Below, piece by piece: positions 1 to 9,202 of a DNA stretch of 64,000 nt. The notes beneath the pieces were generated by a model, which saw only the letters and a program-made list of their open reading frames with translations, had not been told where the DNA came from and did no database searches. The stretch spans positions 2,418,001 through 2,482,000 of the forward strand of contig NZ_CP009526.1 in the NCBI RefSeq assembly GCF_000969985.1, in the 5' to 3' direction. The DNA is from Methanosarcina barkeri str. Wiesmoor. Its GTDB lineage: Archaea > Halobacteriota > Methanosarcinia > Methanosarcinales > Methanosarcinaceae. The translations under genes were made by a program, and so were the position numbers. Position 1 is the first letter of the stretch, and every line of letters begins with the position of its first letter.

Positions 1-984
1 ACAAAGGCTGTAAGAAGAATCTTTTCAATCCTGAAAAGGCTGAAAGAAGCCGGAAAGACTATCATAATCATAGACCACAACATAGATGATTTCCTCGAAA
101 TCGGGGATAGGGTCGTGCTGCTTGAAAAAGGCAGAATAAAAGATATAAAAAGTCCAGCTGATTTTTCAGCATCTTCTCTTTCAGCATCTTCTCTCGCTTT
201 AGAACCGGAAATTCCTGAAACTGACAGACAGACTCTTTATATGCCTCATAATAAGTGGAAGGAAAGAAAGCCCATTATTTCTGTAAAGAATCTCACACAG
301 CGTTACGGAGAAGTCCTGGCACTCGACAGCATAGACCTGGAGATTTATCCTGGGGAGCTCGTTGCTGTGCTGGGCGAGAATGGTTCAGGCAAGACAACCC
401 TTGTCAAGCACTTTAATGGCCTTTTACGCCCTTATTCTGGGAGTGTAACTATAAAAGGCTTTGAAACTTCAAAAAGTTCTGTAAACGAGCTTGTCAAATA
501 TACCGGTCTGGTCTTTCAGAACCCGGACAACATGCTTTTTGAGGATACTGTCGAAGCAGAAATTGCTTTCGGATTAAATAACATTAATATAAAAGGGCTT
601 GAGGCTGAGAAAGCAATATCCGATTCCCTTGAACTTGTAAATTTGGGCGAAAAACTGAGAGTTTTTCCCCGCAACCTGAGCAGAGGAGAAAGGCAGAGAC
701 TGGCGGTTGCTTGCATAATTGCCATGAAGCCCGAACTGATCGTGCTCGATGAACCTACAACAGGTCTGGATGCCGAAGAATCGGACAGTATGATGCAGCT
801 CATACGAAAACTCCAGCAGGAAGGGCACACAATAGTCATGGTGACCCATAACATGCAGATAGTAAAAGACCACGCCGAGAGGGTTATTCGCATGGCGGCC
901 GGAAAAATCGTCGAAGATACCAGCAGGATAACTGCAGATAGTGAGCAGGTGAGCAGAGAACACATTGGAGGCATTTGTACATGA
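1..984 (+). CDS. ECF-type transporter ATPase with two ABC domains, 5' end outside window
   Basis: The frame is open from base 1, so the gene begins upstream. The first ~40 visible residues are the end of one ABC domain: IIIIDHNIDDF is its H-switch, and RVVLLEKGRI follows. A linker leads into a complete second ATPase domain: Walker A GENGSGKTT (visible residues 125-133), Q-loop VFQNPDN, signature LSRGERQ, Walker B LIVLDEPTTGLD and H-switch MVTHNM. Two ATPase domains on one chain are known for energy-coupling factor (ECF) importers of the YkoD/CbiO type. The protein would hydrolyse ATP at the inner membrane face to drive vitamin or metal uptake. The stop overlaps the start of the EcfT gene in an ATGA, so the two are translationally coupled. 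The substrate is unknown because no S component is visible here. Confidence 0.9.
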   Translation, partial: TKAVRRIFSILKRLKEAGKTIIIIDHNIDDFLEIGDRVVLLEKGRIKDIKSPADFSASSLSASSLALEPEIPETDRQTLYMPHNKWKERKPIISVKNLTQRYGEVLALDSIDLEIYPGELVAVLGENGSGKTTLVKHFNGLLRPYSGSVTIKGFETSKSSVNELVKYTGLVFQNPDNMLFEDTVEAEIAFGLNNINIKGLEAEKAISDSLELVNLGEKLRVFPRNLSRGERQRLAVACIIAMKPELIVLDEPTTGLDAEESDSMMQLIRKLQQEGHTIVMVTHNMQIVKDHAERVIRMAAGKIVEDTSRITADSEQVSREHIGGICT

Positions 985-1766
985 AGGAGATTATGCAGTA
1001 CATTAATAGTGACAGCTTTTTACACAGTATGAATCCGCTCTCCAAAATGGCAGCTGTAGCAGGAATTATAGTTCTGAGTGTTTTTACAATGAATTCTATA
1101 GTCCTGGCCCTTATGGTGCTGGGAATCTTTCTGGTGTCTCTCAAAGCCGGACTACAGCATGAACTTCTCAGACAGCTCAAGCTTCTTGTTTTCCTGAGTG
1201 TAAGCCTGATACTACTAACGGTCTTCACCATGAAAAGTGGAATAATCCTGGGTTTTCTTATCCCGGCCGGAATTCTTACTGCCAACGGGATACTTCCAGT
1301 CACTACCGGAGCTCTGGACTTTGGAGTAGTTCTTTCCCTCCGATTCTTTGCAATGCTCTTTGCGTTTCAGCTTCTTGTGGTCACCACAAGGCCCAGTGAC
1401 CTCATGAAAGCCCTTCTGGAAATCCACATCCCTGTGGATTATGTGCTTATGTTCGTAATTGCCCTTCGCTTCATCCCGAGCTTGCAGGTCGAAGGGCAGC
1501 GTATCCATGAAGCCCAACTTGCAAGGGGCTACAACCCAGGAAAAGGGTTCCGTGGAAAGGTAAGGAGTATAAAGCCGCTTCTTGTGCCCCTGGTGGCAAA
1601 TTCTCTTGGAAGGACCCAGGTTCTCGGCCTGACGATGGATATGAGAGGATACAGGGACAGACATGGCGTGGACAAGGGCAGGCTTGTCTGGAATAATATG
1701 GACTTTGCGGCCGTGGGCTGTGTAGCGCTTATGGGAATCGGCGTAATACTTACAGGACTGATATAA
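981..1766 (+). CDS. ecfT: ECF transporter transmembrane component (EcfT/CbiQ family)
   Basis: A membrane protein of 261 residues with several hydrophobic segments in the first ~120 residues and again at the C-terminus. The EcfT coupling-helix signatures are present: AQLARGYNPG and, later, MDMRGYRD, the Arg-containing motifs that dock on the two ATPase domains. A TTG six bases upstream would also give an open frame. ATG at 981 is preferred because it forms an ATGA overlap with the ATPase gene and matches family N-termini (MKEIMQYI). With the preceding double ATPase it makes the energising module of an ECF importer. The matching substrate-binding S component is not adjacent downstream and may lie upstream of the window. 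Confidence 0.88.
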   Translation: MKEIMQYINSDSFLHSMNPLSKMAAVAGIIVLSVFTMNSIVLALMVLGIFLVSLKAGLQHELLRQLKLLVFLSVSLILLTVFTMKSGIILGFLIPAGILTANGILPVTTGALDFGVVLSLRFFAMLFAFQLLVVTTRPSDLMKALLEIHIPVDYVLMFVIALRFIPSLQVEGQRIHEAQLARGYNPGKGFRGKVRSIKPLLVPLVANSLGRTQVLGLTMDMRGYRDRHGVDKGRLVWNNMDFAAVGCVALMGIGVILTGLI

Positions 1767-1783
1767 TTTGTCTTCCAAAAATG

Positions 1784-1821
1784 GAGGAGTTCGAAGGTTC
1801 AAGCCCTTCAATAAAATCCTC
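1784..1821 (+). terminator. Branched hairpin just downstream of ecfT
   Basis: An outer stem GAGGA (1784-1788)/TCCTC (1817-1821) encloses an inner hairpin GAAGG-TTCAAGC-CCTTC (1793-1809). It starts 17 bases after the ecfT stop and probably ends or stabilises that mRNA. The inner arm has the shape of a tRNA T-arm, but no complete tRNA can be folded around it. Confidence 0.4.
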
Positions 1822-2450
1822 ACCTCTATTTCTGGATTTGCCGCTTTTATATAAATTCTGCCACATTTTTGTAAATATCAGGGCATGTAACTTATTTGTC
1901 TGATCTTTAAACCTGAGGAGTCACAGAGGAAGTTGACTCTTATATTCCCTGAGTTAAATATTCAGGAAGGGTCTTATGCTTCGTAATGTAAACCGTTTCT
2001 ATCCGATAAGAAGGCTATTTAATTTTTATCCTGAGAAATAGGGAAAAACTCGCTTGATGTATCGTAGGTTAGCTGTTTTTCATAATCAGTACAGAGATCT
2101 TTGGAAAAGTTAAAAGTTTTTTAATTGCCCTATTTTGCTAAAATTATTATAAAAAATTTATAATTAAAAAGCTATGATCACAGAGTGATCAACATTTGTT
2201 AGTACAGATACCAATAAAAGTGACTCATCAAAGGACTTAAATAGAATAGGACAGTTATTGATTACTTGAAAGATTTGTAAAGGTAATGACTGGGGAAAAT
2301 TCAAAAGTTGAACTTTAACAGGGAGAAAGTGGGAGCTAAATTAAACTATTTGTACGATTTATGGAAATTAATAAATTGTTCTAAAAGTTAGTCAAAAATA
2401 GTTTAAGCTGACATTCCAATTAAGTTAAAAATTAATTTAAAAGTTGGTAA
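1822..2450. other. Gene-free AT-rich intergenic stretch
   Basis: Apart from the TATA-like element at 1842, no reading frame, strong hairpin or recognisable gene remnant was found on either strand. Stop codons are dense in all frames. Confidence 0.6.
1842..1855 (+). promoter_or_regulatory. Archaeal TATA-box-like element with no gene after it
   Basis: CTTTTATATAAATT is close to the methanogen box A consensus. Initiation would fall near 1870-1880, but no plausible reading frame follows for more than 1.7 kb on this strand. It may drive a non-coding transcript, or it may be a chance AT-rich match. Confidence 0.3.
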
Positions 2451-2645
2451 TTGATTGAGAGCCCTATTTGATGACCCCTGGGCTCTCAATTGGTGAAACC
2501 CCCTTGAAGAATACTCCCCCATATTCTTCATCTAGTTGCAAGAGAACAGTGCAGACATTTAATTGGTTGTGGTGATTGATTGAGAGCTCCGTTGTGATCT
2601 CTGAGCTCTCAATCGATGAAACCCCTACAGAAAAACTCCCCATAA
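2451..2645 (+). ncRNA. Candidate structured RNA: two related hairpins and C-rich segments
   Basis: Two copies of one module lie 125 nt apart. Module 1 has the stem ATTGAGAGCCC (2454-2464)/GGGCTCTCAAT (2480-2490). Module 2 has ATTGAGAGCTC (2579-2589)/GAGCTCTCAAT (2603-2613). The one position that differs within the 11-bp stem changes on both sides (C-G to T-A), so pairing is kept. The loops resemble each other, and each stem is followed by GRTGAAACCCC and then ACTCCCC. In module 1 the C-rich run is the loop of a further 9-bp hairpin (TGAAGAATA 2505-2513/TATTCTTCA 2522-2530). An AT-rich promoter-like stretch lies at 2423-2443. C-rich loops in known bacterial and archaeal sRNAs often bind ribosome-binding sites. 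Strand and transcription are inferred. Confidence 0.45.
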
Positions 2646-2864
2646 GCTATGCACAAGGGTGCATTATTGCGCTTCTCTTACAACTACATCCTTCTAATGC
2701 TGAAATCGTATATATAATAAATTACGTCAAATATTCAATTGCCCATCATTTTTGTATTGTCATACACTTTTTAATATGGGAATAAATTAAAATGTCCTTC
2801 AAAAATGTAATCAATCTTTAAAATTTGCTAACATCCTATTTTTTAATGGCCTTGAAATTTTAAA

Positions 2865-3362
2865 CCTACATTCCGCAGTATTTTTTTGAAAATCAATATT
2901 TCTCATGATAGCGTTTTTGGAACAGAGCAAATAATTTGGATTTTTAATCTGACTTTCCGCAGATGTTCTCGAAAAAACAACAATTTTCTTGCTATCGGTT
3001 TTGGAGAATTTCTCAAAAATCTCTCGTTATTATCTCAACTGAAGCTTTGGTAAATCGAGTTGAAAGTTTTCATTGAAGGTAAAAATGCCGAAAATTGTAG
3101 AACATTTTAAAAATAATTCTTTAAACATCACATGCAATTAGCAGAAAAAACGATAGCAGAAAAAATTATGAAAATTGTACGGACATCTGCGGAAAGAGAG
3201 TTTAATGGTATTTGGGGAAAATTGAATGATATCGTTTTTGGTCTCTAAATACACCACATCGTTGCTTTTACCTACTGCATAAAAGTCCAATAAATCTACA
3301 TTTGATTGAAAATCGATAGCAGTAAAAATATGAATTTACGAAAATTTACTGCGGAAAGTGAG
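2865..3362. mobile_element. Outer MITE, interrupted by a second MITE
   Basis: Inverted ends CCTACATTCCGCAGTA (from 2865) and its imperfect complement ending at 3362 (TACTGCGGAAAGTGAG) are flanked by the direct repeat TTAAA (2860-2864 and 3363-3367). Internal GATAGC(G) boxes near each end are also inverted. After removing the inserted inner element and one of its target copies, the outer one is about 240 bp. It has no coding capacity, so it must have been moved by a transposase in trans. Confidence 0.65.
2949..3200. mobile_element. Inner MITE inserted in the outer MITE
   Basis: The ends are CTGACTTTCCGCAGATGT (from 2949) and the inverted partner ACATCTGCGGAAAGAGAG (to 3200). Perfect 6-bp target copies TTTAAT lie at 2943-2948 and 3201-3206. 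It is 252 bp, AT-rich and non-coding. It shares terminal sequence and internal CTATCG/CGATAG boxes with the outer element and with the copy at 39374, so all three belong to one family. Confidence 0.68.
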
Positions 3363-3490
3363 TTAAAGCAAAAGAATTAACGAATTGAAACTCAATTAAG
3401 AAAGAAAATCGACCTGAATGGCTGATAAAACAATCTGAGTAGTTAATAATAACTGATCTATTTTTTAATATGCGAGGTCAATAGTCGCTA

Positions 3491-3630
3491 TCAATAACTG
3501 CCAACAACTACCTATAACTATCAATAACTGTCAACAACTGTTGACAACTGTTGACAACTGTTGACAACTGCTAACAACTGCCAACGACTACCTATAACTG
3601 CTAACAACTGCCAACAACTGTCAATAGCTA
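3491..3630. repeat. Tandem array of a 10-nt unit, about 14 copies
   Basis: The unit is YYAACAACTG with variants such as CCTATAACTA and TTGACAACTG, in strict 10-nt register. It ends 6 bases beyond the stop codon of the minus-strand acyl-CoA ligase. The central TTGACAACTG copies are partly palindromic. Confidence 0.85.
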
Positions 3631-3636
3631 CTGCTT

Positions 3637-5295
3637 TTACTCAATTGCTATTTTTTCACCTTGCTCATTAAGAAGCTCCACAGCCAGTTCCCTTAGCCTG
3701 TATTTTTGAATCTTACCGCTTGCTGTCAGTGGGAATTCATCTACAATGAATATGTGTTTTGGAACCTTATAGCGAGCGACCTTGCTTAAAGCATAATCTC
3801 TGATATCGACTTCTGTAAAGTCTGCACCTTTTTTGAGAATCACAAAGGCACCTACAATTTCCCCGTATTTTTTGTCAGGGATGCCCACAACCTGAACGTC
3901 TGTAATTTCGGGCATGGTAAGCAGGAGTTCCTCAATTTCCCTTGGATATATGTTTTCTCCTCCCCGGATAATCATGTCCTTAATCCTGCCTGTGATTCTG
4001 TAGTAACCGTTTTCGTCACAGGTTCCAAGGTCTCCACTGTGAAGCCAACCGTCTTCATCGATAACTTTTTTCGTTTCTTCAGGCATCTTATAGTAACCTT
4101 TCATTACGTTATACCCGCGACAACATATCTCTCCTACAGTATTTAGGGGCACAGGCTCATTGGTATCGGGATCAACAACCCTGACCTCTACGCTCGGGAA
4201 ATGCTTACCAACAGTTTCGACCCTGAGTTCTAGAGGATCGTCTACAGCAGTTTGGGTCATACCAGGGGATGCTTCCGTAAGCCCGTAAACACTGGTAATC
4301 TGATAGCAGTGCATATCGTTTACGACCTTTTTCATGGCTTCCACGGGGCAGGTCGAACCCGCCATAATTCCTGTCCTGAGAGATGATAGGTCAAACATGT
4401 CGAACATGGGATGTGTATACTCGGCAATAAACATTGTTGGCACGCCGTAAAGCGCTGTACATTTCTCTTTATGGACAGCGGCAAGTACTAATAGAGGATC
4501 AAAAACTTCGAGCATAACAAGCGTTGCTCTGTGAGTCAGAACGGCCATAACTCCTAGTACTATCCCAAAACAGTGAAAAAGTGGCACGGGAAAACAGAGT
4601 TTGTCTACATAGGTAAACCTCTGGCGGTCTCCAATAGAAAGCCCGTTATTCAGGATATTTTTATGGGTCAGCATGACTCCTTTAGGAAACCCGGTAGTAC
4701 CTGATGTATACTGCATATTGACAACATCGTCACAGTCGACGCTGGTCATAATCTCGCGGAGCTTGTCATCGGGATAATGACTGCCAAGAAGCATAAGCTC
4801 ATTTGTGTTATACATACCCCGGTGCTTTTCCTGTCCTACATAAATTATACTCTTAAGATAGGGAAAGTTTTTGCTTTTCAGTCTCCCCCTCTCAGAGGTT
4901 TTGAGCTCAGGGACCAGTTCATTAATTATTTCGAGATAATCAACGTCTCTGTAACTATCAATCATAGCCAGAGCCTTCATATCGGACTGTTTTAATACAT
5001 ATTCGACCTCATGGCTCTTGTAGGCAGTATTCACAGTAACAAGTACTGCTCCTATCTTTGCCGTGGCAAACATGAAGGTAAGCCAATCAGGAACATTTTT
5101 TGCCCAGATTCCTACATGATCCCCTTTTGTTATCCCTATAGCTAGCAGCCCTTTTGCAAGGTTATTGACCCGTTCGTTGAACTGCCCATAGGTAAAACGA
5201 AGGTTGCGGTCAGGATAGATTATAAACTCGTGGTCAGGGTCTACAGCCACCTGTTTTTCAAAGTAATTACCGAGGGACTCTTCTATAAGATGCAT
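3637..5295 (-). CDS. AMP-forming acyl-CoA synthetase (fatty-acid or aryl acid CoA ligase)
   Basis: At 552 residues this has the full length of the ANL adenylate-forming family. Visible motifs are the phosphate loop [11 protein letters not shown] (around residue 198), YGLTEASPG, the hinge region [33 protein letters not shown] and the C-terminal catalytic lysine in TASGKIQK (around residue 528). It should activate a carboxylic acid to the acyl-AMP and then the CoA thioester in the cytoplasm. The best general match is the medium/long-chain acyl-CoA ligase group; the substrate cannot be read from the sequence. A thioesterase and an XRE-cupin regulator follow on the same strand upstream, which suggests one acyl-CoA locus. 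A 10-nt tandem array follows its stop. Confidence 0.9.
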   Translation of the reverse strand: MHLIEESLGNYFEKQVAVDPDHEFIIYPDRNLRFTYGQFNERVNNLAKGLLAIGITKGDHVGIWAKNVPDWLTFMFATAKIGAVLVTVNTAYKSHEVEYVLKQSDMKALAMIDSYRDVDYLEIINELVPELKTSERGRLKSKNFPYLKSIIYVGQEKHRGMYNTNELMLLGSHYPDDKLREIMTSVDCDDVVNMQYTSGTTGFPKGVMLTHKNILNNGLSIGDRQRFTYVDKLCFPVPLFHCFGIVLGVMAVLTHRATLVMLEVFDPLLVLAAVHKEKCTALYGVPTMFIAEYTHPMFDMFDLSSLRTGIMAGSTCPVEAMKKVVNDMHCYQITSVYGLTEASPGMTQTAVDDPLELRVETVGKHFPSVEVRVVDPDTNEPVPLNTVGEICCRGYNVMKGYYKMPEETKKVIDEDGWLHSGDLGTCDENGYYRITGRIKDMIIRGGENIYPREIEELLLTMPEITDVQVVGIPDKKYGEIVGAFVILKKGADFTEVDIRDYALSKVARYKVPKHIFIVDEFPLTASGKIQKYRLRELAVELLNEQGEKIAIE

Positions 5296-5403
5296 TGTAT
5301 TAGCCTCTCACTTGCCTTATCAATTTTTTGGAGCTGTTGACTTGCGACCAGAAATATTTCGTGTGCTCCAAAGTTCGATTTGAGGGCAGTCAGTCAAATA
5401 GAT

Positions 5404-5847
5404 TCAAATAGAGCAAGGGGAATCCGTATCTGTTTCAGCATTGTCCATCGCAGGAAACATATGCGCTGTCAGAATTTCGCGGATTGGATCGGGAAGCGGC
5501 ATTGCTTTCTGGAGCTTAAAGTCGTAGTAAACCAGCACTGCCTTACCCTTTACCTTTAGCTCGCCTTCCTGCCATGCTTCATGCCCGACAGTAAATGAGC
5601 TGTTTCCTATCTTTGCAATGAAAGTTCTTATCTCCACATCCGACCTGAAATACATCTGGTGCAGAAAATCAAACTCGGTCCTGACAAGTATCAGGTGCCA
5701 TACATCAGGGCTAAGATCAAGGTCCGGTGAAAAAAGCCGGAATACTGAGTTTCTTCCAATTTCGAACCAGACCGGGAGGACAGTGTTATTCACATGCCCA
5801 AGCCCGTCTATGTCCCCAAAGCGCGGACTAACAATTGTACTGAACAT
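5404..5847 (-). CDS. Hotdog-fold acyl-CoA thioesterase
   Basis: About 147 residues. FGDIDGLGHVNNTVLPVWFE near the N-terminus is the 4-hydroxybenzoyl-CoA thioesterase/YbgC type hotdog motif: an acidic residue, then GHVNN, leading into the long helix. The family hydrolyses acyl-CoA thioesters in the cytoplasm. A TTG 21 bases upstream keeps the frame open, but ATG at 5847 is preferred because AAGGAAT precedes it at normal spacing and the protein then starts MFSTIVSPRFGD as in relatives. It lies 108 bases upstream of the acyl-CoA ligase on the same strand; together they could set the level of one acyl-CoA. Confidence 0.85.
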   Translation of the reverse strand: MFSTIVSPRFGDIDGLGHVNNTVLPVWFEIGRNSVFRLFSPDLDLSPDVWHLILVRTEFDFLHQMYFRSDVEIRTFIAKIGNSSFTVGHEAWQEGELKVKGKAVLVYYDFKLQKAMPLPDPIREILTAHMFPAMDNAETDTDSPCSI

Positions 5848-5951
5848 TTTTGATTCCTTAACTCTCAAGTACTTGTGTTTAATATTTCAAATATGGAGTT
5901 TCCAGCCAGTTTAAATTAAGTGCTTACTTTCTCCTCTGCCTGACTGCGCCT

Positions 5952-6530
5952 TTACAGAGGAGCATAGACTACAGCTAGAATTTTTGCGTCCTCTTTCCCT
6001 GCTGCATGGACGTCATGCGGGATAATAGAGTCATAATAAATGCTGTCTCCGGCGTTTAGCCTATGGACATCCTTTCCGTAGAATATCTCAATTTCCCCGG
6101 AAAGAATATAAATGAACTCCTCTCCTTCGTGAGAAGAGAGCTGGTGGCTTTCATCAGGAGACGGATGAATATCAATTATAAAGGGCTCCATGTTGCGGTC
6201 TGCTTTATCGGAGGCAAGTGAATAAAACTCAAGAGCACTCTTCCTGGGTTTTTCGGTCTTCCCCGAAAAACGGACTACATTATCTGACAGCCCTGCCCTG
6301 ACAATTACAGGCCCGCTCTGTGGCATATCGTCCAGAAAAGTACCGAGACGGACGCCTAAAGCCCGGGCAATTTTTAAAAGAGGTGTTAAGGAAGGAACCA
6401 GGGCCCCATTTTCTAGCTGCTGGATTAACTCCTCGCTGCTCTGACTGGCTTCAGCCAGTTCTTCAATGGTCATTTCCCTAGCTTCTCTAAGCTGGCGTAT
6501 CTTACTACCGACACGGTTCTCCTCTGACAT
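5952..6530 (-). CDS. XRE-family regulator with C-terminal cupin domain
   Basis: 192 residues in two parts. Residues ~8-62 form a helix-turn-helix of the XRE type ([19 protein letters not shown]). Residues ~115-190 form a small beta-barrel cupin ([33 protein letters not shown]). This HTH_3 plus cupin_2 design is typical of regulators that sense a small organic ligand through the cupin. It is the first gene of a same-strand run with the thioesterase and the acyl-CoA ligase, so control of those genes or of itself is likely. No clear operator palindrome was recognised upstream. Confidence 0.88.
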   Translation of the reverse strand: MSEENRVGSKIRQLREAREMTIEELAEASQSSEELIQQLENGALVPSLTPLLKIARALGVRLGTFLDDMPQSGPVIVRAGLSDNVVRFSGKTEKPRKSALEFYSLASDKADRNMEPFIIDIHPSPDESHQLSSHEGEEFIYILSGEIEIFYGKDVHRLNAGDSIYYDSIIPHDVHAAGKEDAKILAVVYAPL

Positions 6531-6797
6531 TATCCTTTCCTCACGAATATTTTAAGGTAGCAGACCCGGAAAAATATAAACCAGAGTCCTGTTAATTGCC
6601 TAGAAGGCTTATCTCTTTTGTATCCATCTATTATAAATACGTTTATTTTTGCTTTAAATATTCCATGGAATCCGGATATATGGAATAAAGACAAATAAAA
6701 CAGATAAAAGAAAACAGTGAAACAGGTAGAATAAATAAAAACATGGATGGTAAAATAAGGAGTTAAGATTTAATCAATCCGAAAATTAATTGAATCC

Positions 6798-7895
6798 TTA
6801 CTCAAACTGGAAATTGCAACTTATACCCTCAGGGTCAAAACAAAGATTACAGGACACGCACCTTGCCTTTTTAACTTTTCCTGATTTGAATTTCAAAACA
6901 ATGTCAGGTTCGCTGATAAATGCCCTGCTCATTGAAATCATATCTGCAGATCCGTTTTCAAGCAAATCATTAATAACCGAAAGCGACCTGATGCCGCCGA
7001 CAAGAATAACTGGAATGTTCACTGCACTTTTTATTGCTTTAGAACAATCCCTAAAATATGCTTCTTTTGCAGGAGTATTGATTGCAGTCCTTATAGTTAC
7101 CCCACCTGCCTCACCGATTCCTCCGCTTACCTCAATTGCGCAGACTCCAGCCTTTTCCAGAAGCTTTGCAATTTCTACGGCCTGGAAAATGTCAAGTCCC
7201 AGTTCAGCCTTTGAACAACAGGGCTGGAAGCCATCGGTAGCATTCATTTTGACCAGAATGGGAAAAGAATCTCCAGCCTCTTCTTTTATGCGCCTGACAA
7301 TTTCCGTGACTATTCTTGTCCGGTTTTCTACCGAGCCTCCCCAACGGTCAGTCCGCCTGTTCGTATAGGGAGAGATGAAATTACTTAAAAGAAAGCCGTG
7401 GGCACAGTGAAGCTGAACCCCGTCAAAACCTGCTTTTTTTGCCCTGACCGTCGCCTTTGTAAAAGCTTCGATTACTTTCAGGATTTCCTGTTCGGTCATT
7501 TCCCTCGGCACAACTGCCGAATGGCTGTCTTTTACTTCCGAAGGAGCCATTGGGACAGGATATTCGTCCGAAACGCTTGCCTGACGCCCTCCGTGAACTA
7601 TCTGGAGCACGATTTTACTTCTGTATCTGTGCACTTTTTCGGTAATCTTCTTATAGGGCTCGATAAAACGATCATCATAGATGCCCTGCTGGTAGATATC
7701 GCTCTGCCCACCCGGAAGAACATAAGAATAACCAGTTATGATCATCCCGACCTCATTTTTTGCAAGCTCTTCATAAAGGTCTTCGAGCTTTGATGTAGGC
7801 GTTCCGTCTTCTTCAGCCAGAAATTCGTGAGTTGCGGACCTTACAAATCGGTTCTGGAGTTCCAGATTGCAGACAGTGATAGGGTCAAAAATCAT
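6798..7895 (-). CDS. Old Yellow Enzyme-family NADH:flavin oxidoreductase
   Basis: 365 residues, a single TIM barrel. FDPITVCNLELQNRFVRSAT begins the FMN barrel. VHGGRQ, the catalytic HCAHGFLLSNF and the DRWGGSVENR loop are all characteristic of OYE/2,4-dienoyl-CoA reductase N-terminal domains. The C-terminus carries four cysteines (about 346, 349, 352 and 360), resembling the [4Fe-4S] ligands of dienoyl-CoA reductases. The FAD/NADPH domain of the long bacterial enzymes is absent. It should reduce activated C=C bonds using FMN and perhaps ferredoxin-type electrons. The neighbouring acyl-CoA genes make an enoyl-type substrate possible, but this is inference. Confidence 0.87.
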   Translation of the reverse strand: MIFDPITVCNLELQNRFVRSATHEFLAEEDGTPTSKLEDLYEELAKNEVGMIITGYSYVLPGGQSDIYQQGIYDDRFIEPYKKITEKVHRYRSKIVLQIVHGGRQASVSDEYPVPMAPSEVKDSHSAVVPREMTEQEILKVIEAFTKATVRAKKAGFDGVQLHCAHGFLLSNFISPYTNRRTDRWGGSVENRTRIVTEIVRRIKEEAGDSFPILVKMNATDGFQPCCSKAELGLDIFQAVEIAKLLEKAGVCAIEVSGGIGEAGGVTIRTAINTPAKEAYFRDCSKAIKSAVNIPVILVGGIRSLSVINDLLENGSADMISMSRAFISEPDIVLKFKSGKVKKARCVSCNLCFDPEGISCNFQFE

Positions 7896-8010
7896 GAGAA
7901 AAAATAGGATCAGGGAAGGTAAATAATTATCCTGACCCTTGAATAAAGGAAGTCGTGCGTTAGAAATAAAGTTCTTTTCAACTGCGACAATAAAGGAGGA
8001 AGGAATTTAC

Positions 8011-8985
8011 TCAGGCAATTTCGCTTACGAACTCAATGGGGTTATCAGGATTATCAACGATATTGATATGCAGTTTTTCTGAACCACCTAAATTAGCAGC
8101 GTAACTTGCCACTACTCTTTGTTCAAAAGTAAATTTATTATCTAAAGTAATTTTATATCTGTAATATCCCGGCTCGACATTTATTTCAGGTGAAAAGATT
8201 TCATCTCCAGGCTTCGTTGTGTAGTTTTCTTTGGATACAGAATTATTATAGAAATCAAAAAGCTCGATATGGATTTCATGGCTCTTTTTATCACTATTCC
8301 TCAGGGTAAATTCGAATGGATCTAACGAATGATGTTTCTTAATTTCTTCCTCTCCTCCTTCATTATAATACCTCCACAGAAGATGGACAATTTTTCCATC
8401 ATACTTCTCTTCAGTTGAAGCGATCCCATATGATTTATTGAAAAAATCCACATTGATACAAGCGTCAATTGAATCATCTTTTACTGTGAAAAAAACACTA
8501 CTTTGCGGCTTTCCGACAATGTATCCCATATAAGAATTTACATTTGGTTTTTGAATCTCTCTTTCTTGAAGTTTAAGTTCATAGTCCTCTCCCATGAGGT
8601 CCAGGTTTACAGTTCCGTTAGAGGCTAATTCCCTGAATTTCGCAGGGTTCACTATTACAGTTTCAAAGCGATCACATGATTCAGGAGCCTTAATTGAATT
8701 CCTGTCAAGTTTTATTTCTTTAAATATATCGTTCTCATCAGTTTCCGACAAATTCTTATCTGAATTTTCACTAACAGAGGTTTCCCTGATTTTGTCGATA
8801 TCTGCTGTTGCTATTTTAAAACCGCCCCAATCTATAGGAGACTCAAGAAAACTGCTATTATTCTCTATTTTTAGAATCAAATTTTTATTATCAGAAATGA
8901 CCCCGTTGTTTGAACCCGAAGGAACCGAAAAAATTACAATTCCCAACAAGATTAGAGCTGCAGTAATTATACTTATAATACGCAT
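8011..8985 (-). CDS. Exported protein resembling a metalloprotease prodomain, paralogue 1
   Basis: 324 residues with an N-terminal signal or anchor (IITAALILLGIVIFSV). The middle part (FETVIVNPAKFRELASNGTV, LMGEDYEL, GYIVGKPQSSVFF, EKYDGKIVHLLW) resembles the prodomain in front of archaeal secreted reprolysin-type zinc proteases. No HExxH catalytic motif follows. The C-terminal ~100 residues form a beta-rich domain (IELFDFYNNSV, YRYKITLDNKFTFEQ). It is a clear paralogue of the next gene, with an extra acidic insert around residues 70-100. The function is unknown: a free-standing prodomain or inhibitor, or an independent surface protein. It probably faces the outside of the cell. Confidence 0.7.
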   Translation of the reverse strand: MRIISIITAALILLGIVIFSVPSGSNNGVISDNKNLILKIENNSSFLESPIDWGGFKIATADIDKIRETSVSENSDKNLSETDENDIFKEIKLDRNSIKAPESCDRFETVIVNPAKFRELASNGTVNLDLMGEDYELKLQEREIQKPNVNSYMGYIVGKPQSSVFFTVKDDSIDACINVDFFNKSYGIASTEEKYDGKIVHLLWRYYNEGGEEEIKKHHSLDPFEFTLRNSDKKSHEIHIELFDFYNNSVSKENYTTKPGDEIFSPEINVEPGYYRYKITLDNKFTFEQRVVASYAANLGGSEKLHINIVDNPDNPIEFVSEIA

Positions 8986-9202
8986 AACTTTTCCTCAAAA
9001 AGTAAATAGTATTACGAGATATATCAAATTTAGGCAATAAAGTTTAAAAAATAACTGAAATCTTGACTCTATGATAAATAAAGTAAATATCTTAGTAAAT
9101 ATGTTCATAGTTTAGCTTATATAAAGTAACATATATAAAGAAAATGTGCAGCTTTAATTTTATAGCTTCATATTACCCTTTATACGAGTTACAAAAATTT
9201 AC

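Noticed and set aside
1772-1821. A tRNA gene after ecfT
   Set aside because: Only T-arm-like and one other arm can be drawn; no D-arm, no 7-bp acceptor stem and the space to ecfT is too short.
2576-2785. 69-codon plus-strand ORF
   Set aside because: It starts inside the second hairpin of the candidate RNA, has no ribosome-binding site and no recognisable protein features.
3491-3630. Possible CRISPR array
   Set aside because: Repeats are 10 nt, contiguous and without spacers; no cas genes are present in the window.
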